DNA of 64,000 nt, from contig NW_025963576.1 of the NCBI RefSeq assembly GCF_910591885.1, positions 62,001 to 126,000 of the forward strand, given 5' to 3'. The translations under genes and the position numbers were made by a program. This stretch comes from Bombus terrestris (taxonomy: Eukaryota; Arthropoda; Insecta; Hymenoptera; Apidae). Numbering within the stretch: position 1 is the stretch's first letter; every line of letters starts with the position of its first letter. Positions 30,201 through 44,560 of the stretch are shown here, one piece after another. The notes under the pieces are model-generated. The model saw only the letters and a list, made by a program, of their open reading frames with translations. It was not told where the DNA came from and did no database searches.

Positions 30201-30990
30201 ACAACGTGGGACAACGTGGGACAACGTGGGACAACGTGGGACAACGTGGGACAACGTGGGACAACGTGGGACAACGTGGGACAACGTGGGACAACGTGGG
30301 ACAACGTGGGACACCGTGGGACACCGTTGGACACCGTTGGACATCGTTGGACACCGTGGGACAACGTGGGACAACGTGGGACACCGTTGGACACCGTGGG
30401 ACAACGTGGGACAACGTGGGACAACGTGGGACAACGTGGGACAACGTGGGACAACGTAGGACAACGTGGGACAACGTGGGACACCGTTGGACATCGTTGG
30501 ACAACGTGGGACATCGTGGGACAACGTGGGACAACGTGGGACAACGTGGGACAACGTGGGACAACGTGGGACAACGTGGGACAACGTGGGACACCGTGGG
30601 ACACCGTTGGACACCGTTGGACATCGTTGGACACCGTGGGACATCGTGGGACAACGTTGGACATCGTTGGACACCGTGGGACAACGTGGGACAACGTCGG
30701 ACAACGTGGGACACCGTTGGACATCGTTGGACACCGTTGGACATCGTTGGACACCGTGGGACACCGTTGGACACCGTTGGACACCGTTGGACATCGGTGG
30801 ACATCGTGGGACACCGTTGGACACCGTTGGACATCGTTGGACACCGTTGGACACCGTGGGACAACGTGGGACAACGTGGGACAACGTGGGACAACGTGGG
30901 ACAACATGGGACAACGTGGGACAACGTGGGATACCGTTGGATACCGTGGGACACCGTTGGACAACGTGGGACAACGTGGGACAACGTGGG
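30201..30990. repeat. 830-bp tandem duplication, copy 1
   Basis: Unit order matches 31,041-31,820 at a constant 830 bp: acaacgtagg 30451 with 31281, acaacgttgg 30651 with 31481, acaacgtcgg 30691 with 31521, acaacatggg 30901 with 31731, ataccgttgg 30931 with 31761. Both breakpoints lie in Ag runs. Confidence 0.9.
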
Positions 30991-31040
30991 ACACCGTGGG
31001 ACACCGTTGGACACCGTTGGACATCGTTGGACACCGTGGG

Positions 31041-31820
31041 ACAACGTGGGACAACGTGGGACAACGTGGGACAACGTGGGACAACGTGGGACAACGTGGG
31101 ACAACGTGGGACAACGTGGGACAACGTGGGACAACGTGGGACACCGTGGGACACCGTTGGACACCGTTGGACATCGTTGGACACCGTGGGACAACGTGGG
31201 ACAACGTGGGACACCGTTGGACACCGTGGGACAACGTGGGACAACGTGGGACAACGTGGGACAACGTGGGACAACGTGGGACAACGTAGGACAACGTGGG
31301 ACAACGTGGGACACCGTTGGACATCGTTGGACAACGTGGGACATCGTGGGACAACGTGGGACAACGTGGGACAACGTGGGACAACGTGGGACAACGTGGG
31401 ACAACGTGGGACAACGTGGGACACCGTGGGACACCGTTGGACACCGTTGGACATCGTTGGACACCGTGGGACATCGTGGGACAACGTTGGACATCGTTGG
31501 ACACCGTGGGACAACGTGGGACAACGTCGGACAACGTGGGACACCGTTGGACATCGTTGGACACCGTTGGACATCGTTGGACACCGTGGGACACCGTTGG
31601 ACACCGTTGGACACCGTTGGACATCGGTGGACATCGTGGGACACCGTTGGACACCGTTGGACATCGTTGGACACCGTTGGACACCGTGGGACAACGTGGG
31701 ACAACGTGGGACAACGTGGGACAACGTGGGACAACATGGGACAACGTGGGACAACGTGGGATACCGTTGGATACCGTGGGACACCGTTGGACAACGTGGG
31801 ACAACGTGGGACAACGTGGG
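31041..31820. repeat. 830-bp tandem duplication, copy 2
   Basis: Adjacent partner of 30,201-30,990. Its marker cluster (acaacgttgg, acaacgtcgg, acaacatggg, ataccgttgg beside ataccgtggg) also recurs at 40,801-41,091 and 45,831-46,111, so this module has at least four copies in the window. Confidence 0.9.
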
Positions 31821-33050
31821 ACAACGTGGGACAACGTGGGACACCGTTGGACACCGTGGGACACCGTTGGACACCGTGGGACAACGTGGGACAACGTGGG
31901 ACAACGTGGGAAACCATGGAACAACGTGGGACAACGTGGGACAACGTGGGACAACGTGGGACAACGTGGGACACCGTTGGACATCGTTGGACACCGTGGG
32001 ACAACGTGGGACAACGTGGGACACCGTTGGACACCGTTGGACATCGTTGGACATCGTTGGACACCGTTGGACACCGTTGGACACCGTTGGACACCGTGGG
32101 ACAACGTGGGACAACGTGGGACAACGTGGGACAACGTGGGACAACGTGGGACAACGTGGGACAACGTGGGACAACGTGGGACAACGTGGGACAACGTGGG
32201 ACAACGTGGGACATCGTGGGACAACGTGGGACAACGTGGGACAACGTGGGACAACGTGGGACAACGTGGGACAACGTGGGACACCGTTGGACATCGTTGG
32301 ACAACGTGGGACATCGTGGGACAACGTGGGACAACGCGGGACAACGTGGGACAACGTGGGACAACGTAGGACAACGTGGGACAACGTGGGACACCGTTGG
32401 ACATCGTTGGACAACGTGGGACATCGTGGGACAACGTGGGACACCGTGGGACACCGTTGGACACCGTTGGACATCGTTGGACACCGTGGGACAACGTGGG
32501 ACAACGTGGGACACCGTTGGACACCGTGGGACAACGTGGGACAACGTGGGACAACGTGGGACAACGTGGGACAACGTAGGACAACGTGGGACAACGTGGG
32601 ACACCGTTGGACATCGTTGGACAACGTGGGACATCGTGGGACAACGTGGGACAACGTGGGACAACGTGGGACAACGTGGGACACCGTTGGACACCGTGGG
32701 ACAACGTGGGACAACGTGGGACAACGTGGGACACCGTTGGATACCGTGGGACAACGTGGGACAACGTGGGACAACGTGGGACACCGTTGGACATCGTTGG
32801 ACATCGTTGGACATCGTTGGACACCGTTGGACACCGTTGGACACCGTTGGACACCGTGGGACAACGTGGGACAACGTGGGACAACGTGGGACACCGTTGG
32901 ACATCGTTGGACAACGTGGGACATCGTGGGACAACGTGGGACAACGTGGGACAACGTGGGACAACGTGGGACACCGTTGGACACCGTGGGACAACGTGGG
33001 ACAACGTGGGACAACGTGGGACACCGTTGGATACCGTGGGACAACGTGGG
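31441..33050. repeat. Segmental duplication, copy 1 (offset 9,320 bp)
   Basis: acaacgttgg 31481, acaacatggg 31731, aaaccatgga 31911, acaacgtagg 32361 and 32571, and ataccgtggg 32741 and 33031 all recur exactly 9,320 bp downstream. The offset does not change over about 1.6 kb, which suggests a fairly recent copy. Within it, the two ataccgtggg units 290 bp apart mark a smaller local duplication present in both copies. Confidence 0.9.
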
Positions 33051-33600
33051 ACAACGTGGGACACCGTTGGACACCGTTGGACATCGTTGGACATCGTTGG
33101 ACATCGTGGGACACCGTTGGACATCGTTGGACATCGTTGGACATCGTTGGACACCGTTGGACACCGTTGGACACCGTTGGACACCGTTGGACACCGTTGG
33201 ACACCGTTGGACACCGTTGGACATCGGTGGACATCGTGGGACACCGTTGGACACCGTTGGACATCGTTGGACACCGTTGGACACCGTGGGACACCGTTGG
33301 ACACCGTTGGACATCGTTGGACACCGTGGGACAACGTGGGACAACGTGGGAAACCATGGAACAACGTGGGACAACGTGGGACAACGTGGGACAACGTGGG
33401 ACAACGTGGGACAACGTGGGACACCGTTGGACATCGTTGGACACCGTGGGACAACGTGGGACAACGTGGGACAACGAGGGACAACGTGGGACAACGTGGG
33501 ACAACGTGGGACAACGTGGGACAACGTGGGACAACGTGGGACAACGTGGGACAACGTGGGACACCGTTGGACATCGTTGGACACCGTGGGACAACGTGGG

Positions 33601-36600
33601 ACAACCTGGGACACCGTTGGACACCGTTGGACATCGTTGGACATCGTTGGACATCGTGGGACACCGTTGGACATCGTTGGACATCGTTGGACACCGTTGG
33701 ACATCGTTGGACATCGTTGGACATCGTTGGACACCGTTGGACACCGTTGGACACCGTTGGACACCGTTGGACATCGGTGGACATCGTGGGACACCGTTGG
33801 ACACCGTTGGACACCGTTGGACATCGTTGGACACCGTTGGACACCGTTGGACACCGTTGGACACCGTGGGACAACGTGGGACAACGTGGGACAACGTGGG
33901 ACAACGTGGGACAACGTGGGACAACGTGGGACAACGTGGGACAACGTGGGACAACGTGGGACAACGTGGGACAACGTGGGACAACGTGGGACAACGTGGG
34001 ACAACGTGGGACAACGTGGGACAACGTGGGACATCGTGGGACAACGTGGGACAACGTGGGACAACGTGGGACAACGTGGGACAACGTGGGACAACGTGGG
34101 ACAACGTGGGACAACGTGGGACAACGTGGGACAACGTGGGACATCGTGGGACACCGTTGGACATCGTTGGACACCGTGGGACAACGTGGGACAACGTGGG
34201 ACAACGTGGGACAACGTGGGACAACGTGGGACAACGTGGGACAACGTGGGACAACGTGGGACAACGTGGGACATCGTGGGACAACGTGGGACAACGTGGG
34301 ACAACGTGGGACAACGTGGGACAACGTGGGACACCGTTGGACACCGTGGGACACCGTTGGACATCGTTGGACACCGTGGGACAACGTGGGACAACGTGGG
34401 ACAACGTGGGACACCGTTGGACGCCGTGGGACACCGTTGGACACCGTTGGACACCGTTGGACACCGTTGGACACCGTGGGACAACGTGGGACAACGTGGG
34501 ACAACGTGGGACAACGTGGGACAACATGGGACAACGTGGGACAACGTTGGACACCGTTGGACATCGGTGGACATCGTGGGACACCGTTGGACACCGTTGG
34601 ACATCGTTGGACACCGTTGGACACCGTGGGACAACGTGGGACAACGTGGGACAACGTGGGACAACGTGGGACAACATGGGACAACGTGGGACAACGTGGG
34701 ATACCGTTGGACACCGTGGGACACCGTTGGACAACGTGGGACAACGTGGGACAACGTGGGACAACGTGGGACACCGTTGGACACCGTGGGACACCGTTGG
34801 ACACCGTTGGACATCGTTGGACACCGTGGGACAACGTGGGACAACGTGGGACAACGTGGGAAACCATGGAACAACGTGGGACAACGTGGGACAACGTGGG
34901 ACAACGTGGGACAACGTGGGACACCGTTGGACATCGTTGGACACCGTTGGACATCGGTGGACATCGTGGGACAACGCGGGAAACCATGGAACAACGTGGG
35001 ACAACGTGGGACAACGTGGGACAACATGGGACAACGTGGGACAACGTGGGACACCGTTGGACATCGTTGGACAACGTGGGACAACGTGGGACAACGTCGG
35101 ACAAAGTGGGACAACGTGGGACAACGTGGGACAACGTGGGACAACGTGGGACAACGTGGGACAACGTGGGACAACGTGGGACAACGTGGGACAACGTGGG
35201 ACAACGTGGGACATCGTGGGACACCGTTGGACATCGTTGGACACCGTGGGACAACGTGGGACAACGTGGGACAACGTGGGACAACGTGGGACAACGTGGG
35301 ACAACGTGGGACAACGTGGGACAACGTGGGACATCGTGGGACAACGTGGGACAACGTGGGACAACGTGGGACAACGTGGGACAACGTGGGACATCGTGGG
35401 ACGACGTGGGACAACGTGGGACAACGTGGGACAACGTGGGACAACGTGGGACAACGTGGGACAACGTGGGACAACGTGGGACAACGTGGGACAACGTGGG
35501 ACAACGTGGGACAACGTGGGACATCGTGGGACAACGTGGGACAACGTGGGACAACGTGGGACAACGTGGGACAACGTGGGACAACGTGGGACAACGTGGG
35601 ACAACGTGGGACAACGTGGGACATCGTGGGACAACGTGGGACAACGTGGGACAACGTGGGACAACGTGGGACAACGTGGGACACCGTTGGACAACGTGGG
35701 AGACCGTTGGACATCGTTGGACACCGTGGGACAACGTGGGACAACGTGGGACAACGTGGGACACCGTTGGACACCGTTGGACATCGTTGGACATCGTTGG
35801 ACATCGTGGGACACCGTTGGACATCGTTGGACACCGTTGGACATCGTTGGACACCGTTGGACATCGTTGGACACCGTGGGACAACGTGGGACAACGTGGG
35901 ACAACGTGGGACACCGTTGGACATCGTTGGACACCGTTGGACATCGTTGGACACCGTGGGACACCGTTGGACACCGTTGGACACCGTTGGACACCGTTGG
36001 ACATCGGTGGACATCGTGGGACACCGTTGGACACCGTTGGACATCGTTGGACACCGTTGGACACCGTGGGACAACGTGGGACAACGTGGGACAACGTGGG
36101 ACAACGTGGGACAACATGGGACAACGTGGGACAACGTGGGATACCGTTGGACACCGTGGGACACCGTTGGACAACGTGGGACAACGTGGGACAACGTGGG
36201 ACAACGTGGGACACCGTTGGACACCGTGGGACACCGTTGGACACCGTTGGACATCGTTGGACACCGTGGGACAACGTGGGACAACGTGGGACAACGTGGG
36301 AAACCATGGAACAACGTGGGACAACGTGGGACAACGTGGGACAACGTGGGACACCGTTGGACATCGTTGGACACCGTTGGACATCGGTGGACATCGTGGG
36401 ACAACGCGGGAAACCATGGAACAACGTGGGACAACGTGGGACAACGTGGGACAACATGGGACAACGTGGGACAACGTGGGACACCGTTGGACATCGTTGG
36501 ACAACGTGGGACATCGTGGGACAACGTGGGACAACGTGGGACAACGTGGGACAACGTGGGACACCGTTGGACACCGTGGGACACCGTTGGACACCGTTGG

Positions 36601-36740
36601 ACACCGTTGGACACCGTTCGACACCGTGGGACAACGTGGGACAACGTGGGACAACGTGGGACAACATGGGACAACGTGGGACAACGTGGGACAACGTGGG
36701 ACAACGTGGGACACCGTTGGACACCGTGGGACACCGTTGG
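33601..36740. repeat. Large segmental duplication, copy 2 (partner of 22,481-25,440)
   Basis: Same ordered marker series as the partner, with about 200 bp added near 34,630-34,860 (acaacatggg 34671, ataccgttgg 34701). A change seen only here is acgacgtggg at 35401. It contains the longest uninterrupted run of GGG-ending units I found (35,241-35,680). Confidence 0.87.
35241..35680 (+). other. Longest G-quadruplex-compatible tract, 44 GGG runs
   Basis: From Cg at 35241 to Ag at 35671 all 44 units end in ggg with 7-base spacing; acgacgtggg at 35401 keeps the GGG. It is the counterpart of the tract at 23.9-24.4 kb in the 11.3-kb duplication. Ct and Tt units, which end in gg after tt, break such tracts elsewhere. 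Confidence 0.6.
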
Positions 36741-37830
36741 ACACCGTGGGACACCGTTGGACAACGTGGGACAACGTGGGACAACGTGGGACAACGTGGG
36801 ACAACGTGGGACAACGTGGGACAACGTGGGACAACGTGGGACAACGTGGGACACCGTTGGACACCGTGGGACACCGTTGGACATCGTTGGACAACGTGGG
36901 ACATCGTGGGACAACGTGGGACAACGTGGGACAACGTGGGACAACGTGGGACACCGTTGGACACCGTGGGACACCGTTGGACACCGTTGGACACCGTGGG
37001 ACACCGTTGGACACCGTTGGACATCGTTGGACACCGTTGGACACCGTTGGACACCGTTGGACACCGTGGGACAACGTGGGACAACGTGGGACAACGTGGG
37101 ACAACGTGGGACAACGTGGGACAACGTGGGACAACGTGGGACACCGTGGGACACCGTTGGACACCGTTGGACATCGTTGGACACCGTGGGACAACGTGGG
37201 ACAACGTGGGACACCGTTGGACACCGTGGGACAACGTGGGACAACGTGGGACAACGTGGGACAACGTGGGACAACGTGGGACAACGTAGGACAACGTGGG
37301 ACAACGTGGGACACCGTTGGACATCGTTGGACACCGTGGGACAACGTGGGACAACGTGGGACAACGTGGGACAACGTGGGACAACGTGGGACAACGTGGG
37401 ACAACGTGGGACAACGTGGGACAACGTGGGACAACGTGGGACACCGTTGGACATCGTTGGACACCGTGGGACAACGTGGGACAACGTGGGACAACGTGGG
37501 ACAACGTGGGACAACGTGGGACAACGTGGGACAACGTGGGACAACGTGGGACAACGTGGGACAACGTGGGACAACGTGGGACAACGTGGGACAACGTGGG
37601 ACAACGTGGGACAACGTGGGACACCGTTGGACAACGTGGGACACCGTTGGACATCGTTGGACACCGTGGGACAACGTGGGACAACGTGGGACAACGTGGG
37701 ACACCGTTGGACACCGTTGGACATCGTTGGACATCGTTGGACATCGTGGGACACCGTTGGACATCGTTGGACACCGTTGGACACCGTTGGACAACGTGGG
37801 ACAACGTGGGACAACGTGGGACACCGTTGG

Positions 37831-39580
37831 ACATCGTTCGACACCGTGGGACAACGTGGGACAACGTGGGACAACGTGGGACAACGTGGGACAACGTGGG
37901 ACAACGTGGGACAACGTGGGACAACGTGGGACATAGTGGGACAACGTGGGACAACGTGGGACAACGTGGGACAACGTGGGACAACGTGGGACAACGTGGG
38001 ACAACGTGGGACATCGTGGGACAACGTGGGACAACGTGGGACAACGTGGGACAACGTGGGACAACGTGGGACACCGTTGGACAACGTGGGACACCGTTGG
38101 ACATCGTTGGACACCGTGGGACAACGTGGGACAACGTGGGACAACGTGGGACAACGTGGGACAACGTGGGACACCGTTGGACATCGTTGGACACCGTTGG
38201 ACATCGTTGGACACCGTGGGACACCGTTGGACACCGTTGGACACCGTTGGACATCGGTGGACATCGTGGGACACCGTTGGACACCGTTGGACACCGTTGG
38301 ACACATTTGGACACCGTGGGACAACGTGGGACAACGTGGGACAACGTGGGACAACGTGGGACAACGTGGGACATCGTGGGACAACGTGGGACAACGTGGA
38401 ACAACGTGGGACAACGTGGGACACCGTTGGACATCGTTGGACACCGTGGGACAACGTGGGACAACGTGGGACAACGTGGGACACCGTTGGACACCGTTGG
38501 ACATCGTTGGACATCGTTGGACATCGTGGGACACCGTTGGACATCGTTGGACACCGTTGGACATCGTTGGACACCGTGGGACAACGTGGGACAACGTGGG
38601 ACAACGTGGGACACCGTTGGACAACGTGGGACAACGTGGGACAACGTGGGACAACATGGGACAACGTGGGACAACGTGGGATACCGTTGGACACCGTGGG
38701 ACACCGTTGGACAACGTGGGACAACGTGGGACAACGTGGGACAACGTGGGACAACGTGGGAGAACGTGGGACAACGTGGGACACCGTTGGACACCGTGGG
38801 ACACCGTGGGACACCGTTGGACACCGTTGGACATCGTTGGACACCGTGGGACAACGTGGGACAACGTGGGACAACGTGGGACACCGTTGGACACCGTTGG
38901 ACATCGTTGGACATCGTTGGACACCGTTGGACAACGTGGGACAACGTGGGACAACGTGGGACAACGTGGGACAACGTGGGACATCGTGGGACAACGTGGG
39001 ACAACGTGGGACAACGTGGGACAACGTGGGACAACGTGGGACAACGTGGGACAACGTGGGACAACGTGGGACAACGTGGGACATCGTGGGACAACGTGGG
39101 ACAACGTGGGACAACGTGGGACAACGTGGGACAACGTGGGACACCGTTGGACAACGTGGGACACCGTTGGACATCGTTGGACACCGTGGGACAACGTGGG
39201 ACAACGTGGGACAACGTGGGACACCGTAGGACACCGTTGGACATCGTTGGACATCGTTGGACATCGTGGGACACCGTTGGACATCGTTGGACACCGTTGG
39301 ACATCGTTGGACACCGTGGGACAACGTGGGACAACGTGGGACAACGTGGGACACCGTTGGACATCGTTGGACACCGTTGGACATCGTTGGACACCGTGGG
39401 ACAACGTGGGACAACGTGGGACAACGTGGGACACCGTTGGACATCGTTGGACACCGTTGGACATCGTTGGACACCGTGGGACACCGTTGGACACCGTTGG
39501 ACACCGTTGGACATCGGTGGACATCGTGGGACAACGTGGGAAACCATGGAACAACGTGGGACAACGTGGGAAACCATGGA
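37831..39580. repeat. Segmental duplication, copy 2 (partner of 28,181-29,790)
   Basis: It carries the same ordered markers as the partner. New here are acatagtggg at 37931, the only unit I saw with TAG at positions 4-6, and a local 30-bp duplication that places aaaccatgga at both 39541 and 39571 where the partner has a single copy at 29781. Confidence 0.86.
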
Positions 39581-40350
39581 ACAACGTGGGACAACGTGGG
39601 ACAACGTGGGACAACGTGGGACAACGTGGGACACCGTTGGACATCGTTGGACACCGTGGGACAACGTGGGACAACGTGGGACACCGTTGGACACCGTTGG
39701 ACATCGTTGGACACCGTTGGACACCGTGGGACAACGTGGGACAACGTGGGACAACGTGGGACAACGTGGGACAACGTAGGACAACGTGGGACAACGTGGG
39801 ACACCGTTGGACATCGTTGGACAACGTGGGACATCGTGGGACAACGTGGGACAACGTGGGACAACGTGGGACAACGTGGGACACCGTTGGACACCGTGGG
39901 ACACCGTTGGACACCGTTGGACACCGTGGGACACCGTTGGACACCGTTGGACATCGTTGGACACCGTTGGACACCGTTGGACACCGTTGGACACCGTGGG
40001 ACAACGTGGGACAACGTGGGACAACGTGGGACAACGTGGGACAACGTGGGACAACGTGGGACAACGTGGGACAACGTGGGACAACGTGGGACACCGTTGG
40101 ACACCGTGGGACACCGTTGGACACCGTTGGACATCGTTGGACACCGTTGGACATCGTTGGACACCGTGGGACAACGTGGGACAACGTGGGAAACCATGGA
40201 ACAACGTGGGACAACGTGGGACAACGTGGGACAACGTGGGACAACGTGGGACAACGTGGGACAACGTGGGACAACGTGGGACAACGTGGGACAACGTGGG
40301 ACAACGTGGGACACCGTGGGACACCGTTGGACACCGTTGGACATCGTTGG

Positions 40351-43300
40351 ACACCGTGGGACAACGTGGGACAACGTGGGACACCGTTGGACACCGTGGG
40401 ACAACGTGGGACAACGTGGGACAACGTGGGACAACGTGGGACAACGTGGGACAACGTAGGACAACGTGGGACAACGTGGGACACCGTTGGACATCGTTGG
40501 ACAACGTGGGACATCGTGGGACAACGTGGGACAACGTGGGACAACGTGGGACAACGTGGGACAACGTGGGACAACGTGGGACAACGTGGGACACCGTGGG
40601 ACACCGTTGGACACCGTTGGACATCGTTGGACACCGTGGGACAACGTGGGACAACGTGGGACACCGTGGGACACCGTGGGACAACGTGGGACAACGTGGG
40701 ACAACGTGGGACAACGTGGGACAACGTGGGACAACGTAGGACAACGTGGGACAACGTGGGACACCGTTGGACATCGTTGGACAACGTGGGACATCGTGGG
40801 ACAACGTTGGACATCGTTGGACACCGTGGGACAACGTGGGACAACGTCGGACAACGTGGGACACCGCTGGACATCGTTGGACACCGTTGGACATCGTTGG
40901 ACACCGTGGGACACCGTTGGACACCGTTGGACACCGTTGGACATCGGTGGACATCGTGGGACACCGTTGGACACCGTTGGACATCGTTGGACACCGTTGG
41001 ACACCGTGGGACAACGTGGGACAACGTGGGACAACGTGGGACAACGTGGGACAACATGGGACAACGTGGGACAACGTGGGATACCGTTGGATACCGTGGG
41101 ACACCGTTGGACAACGTGGGACAACGTGGGACAACGTGGGACAACGTGGGACAACGTGGGACACCGTTGGACACCGTGGGACACCGTTGGACACCGTGGG
41201 ACAACGTGGGACAACGTGGGACAACGTGGGAAACCATGGAACAACGTGGGACAACGTGGGACAACGTGGGACAACGTGGGACAACGTGGGACACCGTTGG
41301 ACATCGTTGGACACCGTGGGACAACGTGGGACAACGTGGGACACCGTTGGACACCGTTGGACATCGTTGGACATCGTTGGACACCGTTGGACACCGTTGG
41401 ACACCGTTGGACACCGTGGGACAACGTGGGACAACGTGGGACAACGTGGGACAACGTGGGACAACGTGGGACAACGTGGGACAACGTGGGACAACGTGGG
41501 ACAACGTGGGACAACGTGGGACAACGTGGGACATCGTGGGACAACGTGGGACAACGTGGGACAACGTGGGACAACGTGGGACAACGTGGGACAACGTGGG
41601 ACACCGTTGGACATCGTTGGACAACGTGGGACATCGTGGGACAACGTGGGACAACGCGGGACAACGTGGGACAACGTGGGACAACGTAGGACAACGTGGG
41701 ACAACGTGGGACACCGTTGGACATCGTTGGACAACGTGGGACATCGTGGGACAACGTGGGACACCGTGGGACACCGTTGGACACCGTTGGACATCGTTGG
41801 ACACCGTGGGACAACGTGGGACAACGTGGGACACCGTTGGACACCGTGGGACAACGTGGGACAACGTGGGACAACGTGGGACAACGTGGGACAACGTAGG
41901 ACAACGTGGGACAACGTGGGACACCGTTGGACATCGTTGGACAACGTGGGACATCGTGGGACAACGTGGGACAACGTGGGACAACGTGGGACAACGTGGG
42001 ACACCGTTGGACACCGTGGGACAACGTGGGACAACGTGGGACAACGTGGGACACCGTTGGATACCGTGGGACAACGTGGGACAACGTGGGACAACGTGGG
42101 ACACCGTTGGACATCGTTGGACATCGTTGGACATCGTTGGACACCGTTGGACACCGTTGGACACCGTTGGACACCGTGGGACAACGTGGGACAACGTGGG
42201 ACAACGTGGGACACCGTTGGACATCGTTGGACAACGTGGGACATCGTGGGACAACGTGGGACAACGTGGGACAACGTGGGACAACGTGGGACACCGTTGG
42301 ACACCGTGGGACAACGTGGGACAACGTGGGACAACGTGGGACACCGTTGGATACCGTGGGACAACGTGGGACAACGTGGGACAACGTGGGACACCGTTGG
42401 ACATCGTTGGACATCGTTGGACATCGTTGGACACCGTTGGACACCGTTGGACACCGTGGGACACCGTTGGACATCGGTGGACATCGTGGGACACCGTTGG
42501 ACACCGTTGGACATCGTTGGACACCGTTGGACACCGTGGGACAACGTGGGACAACGTGGGACAACGTGGGACAACGTGGGACAACGTGGGACACCGTTGG
42601 ACACCGTTGAACATCGTTGGACATCGTTGGACACCGTTGGACACCGTTGGACACCGTTGGACACCGTGGGACAACGTGGGACAACGTGGGACAACGTGGG
42701 ACAACGTGGGACAACGTGGGACAACGTGGGACAACGTGGGGCAACGTAGGACAACGTGGGACAACGTGGGACACCGTGGGACACCGTTGGACACCGTTGG
42801 ACACCGTGGGACACCGTTGGACACCGTTGGACATCGTTGGACACCGTTGGACACCGTTGGACATCGTGGGACAACGTGGGACAACGTGGGACAACGTGGG
42901 ACAACGTGGGACAACGTGGGACAACGTGGGACAACGTGGGACAACGTGGGACAACGTGGGACAACGTGGGACAACGTGGGACAACGTGGGACAACGTGGG
43001 ACAACGTGGGACACCGTTGGACACCGTGGGACTTCGTTGGACAACGTGGGACAACGTGGGACAACGTGGGACAACGTGGGACAACGTGGGACAACGTGGG
43101 ACAACGTGGGACACCGTTGGACACCGTGGGACTTCGTTGGACACTGTTGGACACCGTTGGACATCGGTGGACATCGTGGGACACCGTTGGACACCGTTGG
43201 ACAACGTGGGACAACGTGGGACAACGTGGGACAACGTGGGACACCGTTGGACATCGTTGGACACCGTGGGACAACGTGGGACAACGTGGGACAACGTGGG

Positions 43301-44560
43301 ACACCGTTGGACACCGTGGGACACCGTTGGACAACGTGGGACAACGTGGGACAACGTGGGACAACGTGGGACAACGTGGGACAACGTGGGACAACGTGGG
43401 ACAACGTGGGACATCGTGGGACACCGTTGGACACCGTGGGACACCGTTGGACAACGTGGGACAACGTGGGACAACGTGGGACAACGTGGGACAACGTGGG
43501 ACACCGTTGGACACCGTGGGACACCGTTGGACACCGTTGGACATCGTTGGACACCGTGGGACAACGTGGGACAACGTGGGACAACGTGGGAAACCATGGA
43601 ACAACGTGGGACAACGTGGGACAACGTGGGACAACGTGGGACAACGTGGGACACCGTTGGACATCGTGGGACACCGTGGGACAACGTGGGACAACGTGGG
43701 ACAACGTGGGACACCGTGGGACACCGTGGGACACCGTTGGACAACGTGGGACAACGTGGGACAACGTGGGACAACGTGGGACAACGTGGGACAACGTGGG
43801 ACATCGTGGGACACCGTTGGACACCGTGGGACACCGTTGGACAACGTGGGACAACGTGGGACAACGTGGGACAACGTGGGACAACGTGGGACAACGTGGG
43901 ACACCGTTGGACATCGTTGGACACCGTGGGACAACGTGGGACAACGTGGGACAACGTGGGACACCGTTGGACACCGTTGGACATCGTTGGACACCGTTGG
44001 ACACCGTGGGACAACGTGGGACAACGTGGGACACCGTTGGACACCGTTGGACACCGTTGGACACCGTTGGACATCGTTGGACACCGTGGGACAACGTGGG
44101 ACAACGTGGGACACCGTTGGACAACGTGGGACAACGTGGGACACCGTTGGACAACGTGGGACAACGTGGGACACCGTTGGACACCGTGGGACACCGTTGG
44201 ACACCGTTGGACATCGTTGGACACCGTGGGACAACGTGGGACAACGTGGGACAACGTGGGAAACCATGGAACAACGTGGGACAACGTGGGACAACGTGGG
44301 ACAACGTGGGACAACGTGGGACAACGTGGGACAACGTGGGACACCGTTGGACATCGTTGGACAACGTGGGACAACGTGGGACAACGTGGGACAACGTGGG
44401 ACAACGTGGGACAACGTGGGACACCGTTGGACACCGTGGGACACCGTTGGACACCGTTGGACATCGTTGGACACCGTGGGACAACGTGGGACAACGTGGG
44501 ACAACGTGGGACACCGTTGGACACCGTGGGACAACGTGGGACAACGTGGGACAACGTGGG
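40351..44560. repeat. 4-kb segmental duplication, copy 1 (offsets 5,020 and 4,310 bp)
   Basis: From 40351 to about 41530 markers recur at 5,020 bp (acaacgtagg 40451 with 45471 and 40731 with 45751, acaacatggg 41051 with 46071). From about 42291 to 44270 they recur at 4,310 bp (acaccgttga 42601 with 46911, gcaacgtagg 42741 with 47051, acttcgttgg 43031 with 47341, aaaccatgga 43591 with 47901 and 44261 with 48571). The second copy therefore lacks about 710 bp present here (roughly 41,570-42,280). At the right end the offset changes to 4,060 bp (ataccgttgg 44631 with 48691). Confidence 0.9.
40761..42370. repeat. Segmental duplication, copy 2 (partner of 31,441-33,050)
   Basis: Exact 9,320-bp partner, with acaacgttgg 40801, acaacatggg 41051, aaaccatgga 41231, acaacgtagg 41681 and 41891, and ataccgtggg 42061 and 42351. 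acaccgctgg at 40861 is private to this copy. Confidence 0.9.

Larger units (their letters stand above)
29981..42600. repeat. Array zone III (secondary copies of zone II material)
   Basis: It begins near the acaacgtagg unit at 29981. It contains an adjacent 830-bp tandem duplication (30.2-31.8 kb). A block at 33.6-36.7 kb copies 22.5-25.4 kb, one at 37.8-39.5 kb copies 28.2-29.8 kb, and one at 40.8-42.4 kb copies 31.4-33.05 kb within this zone. The pair acaacatggg then, 30 bp on, ataccgttgg recurs (30901, 31731, 34671, 36111, 38651, 41051). Edges are approximate and drawn from marker units only. Confidence 0.5.
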
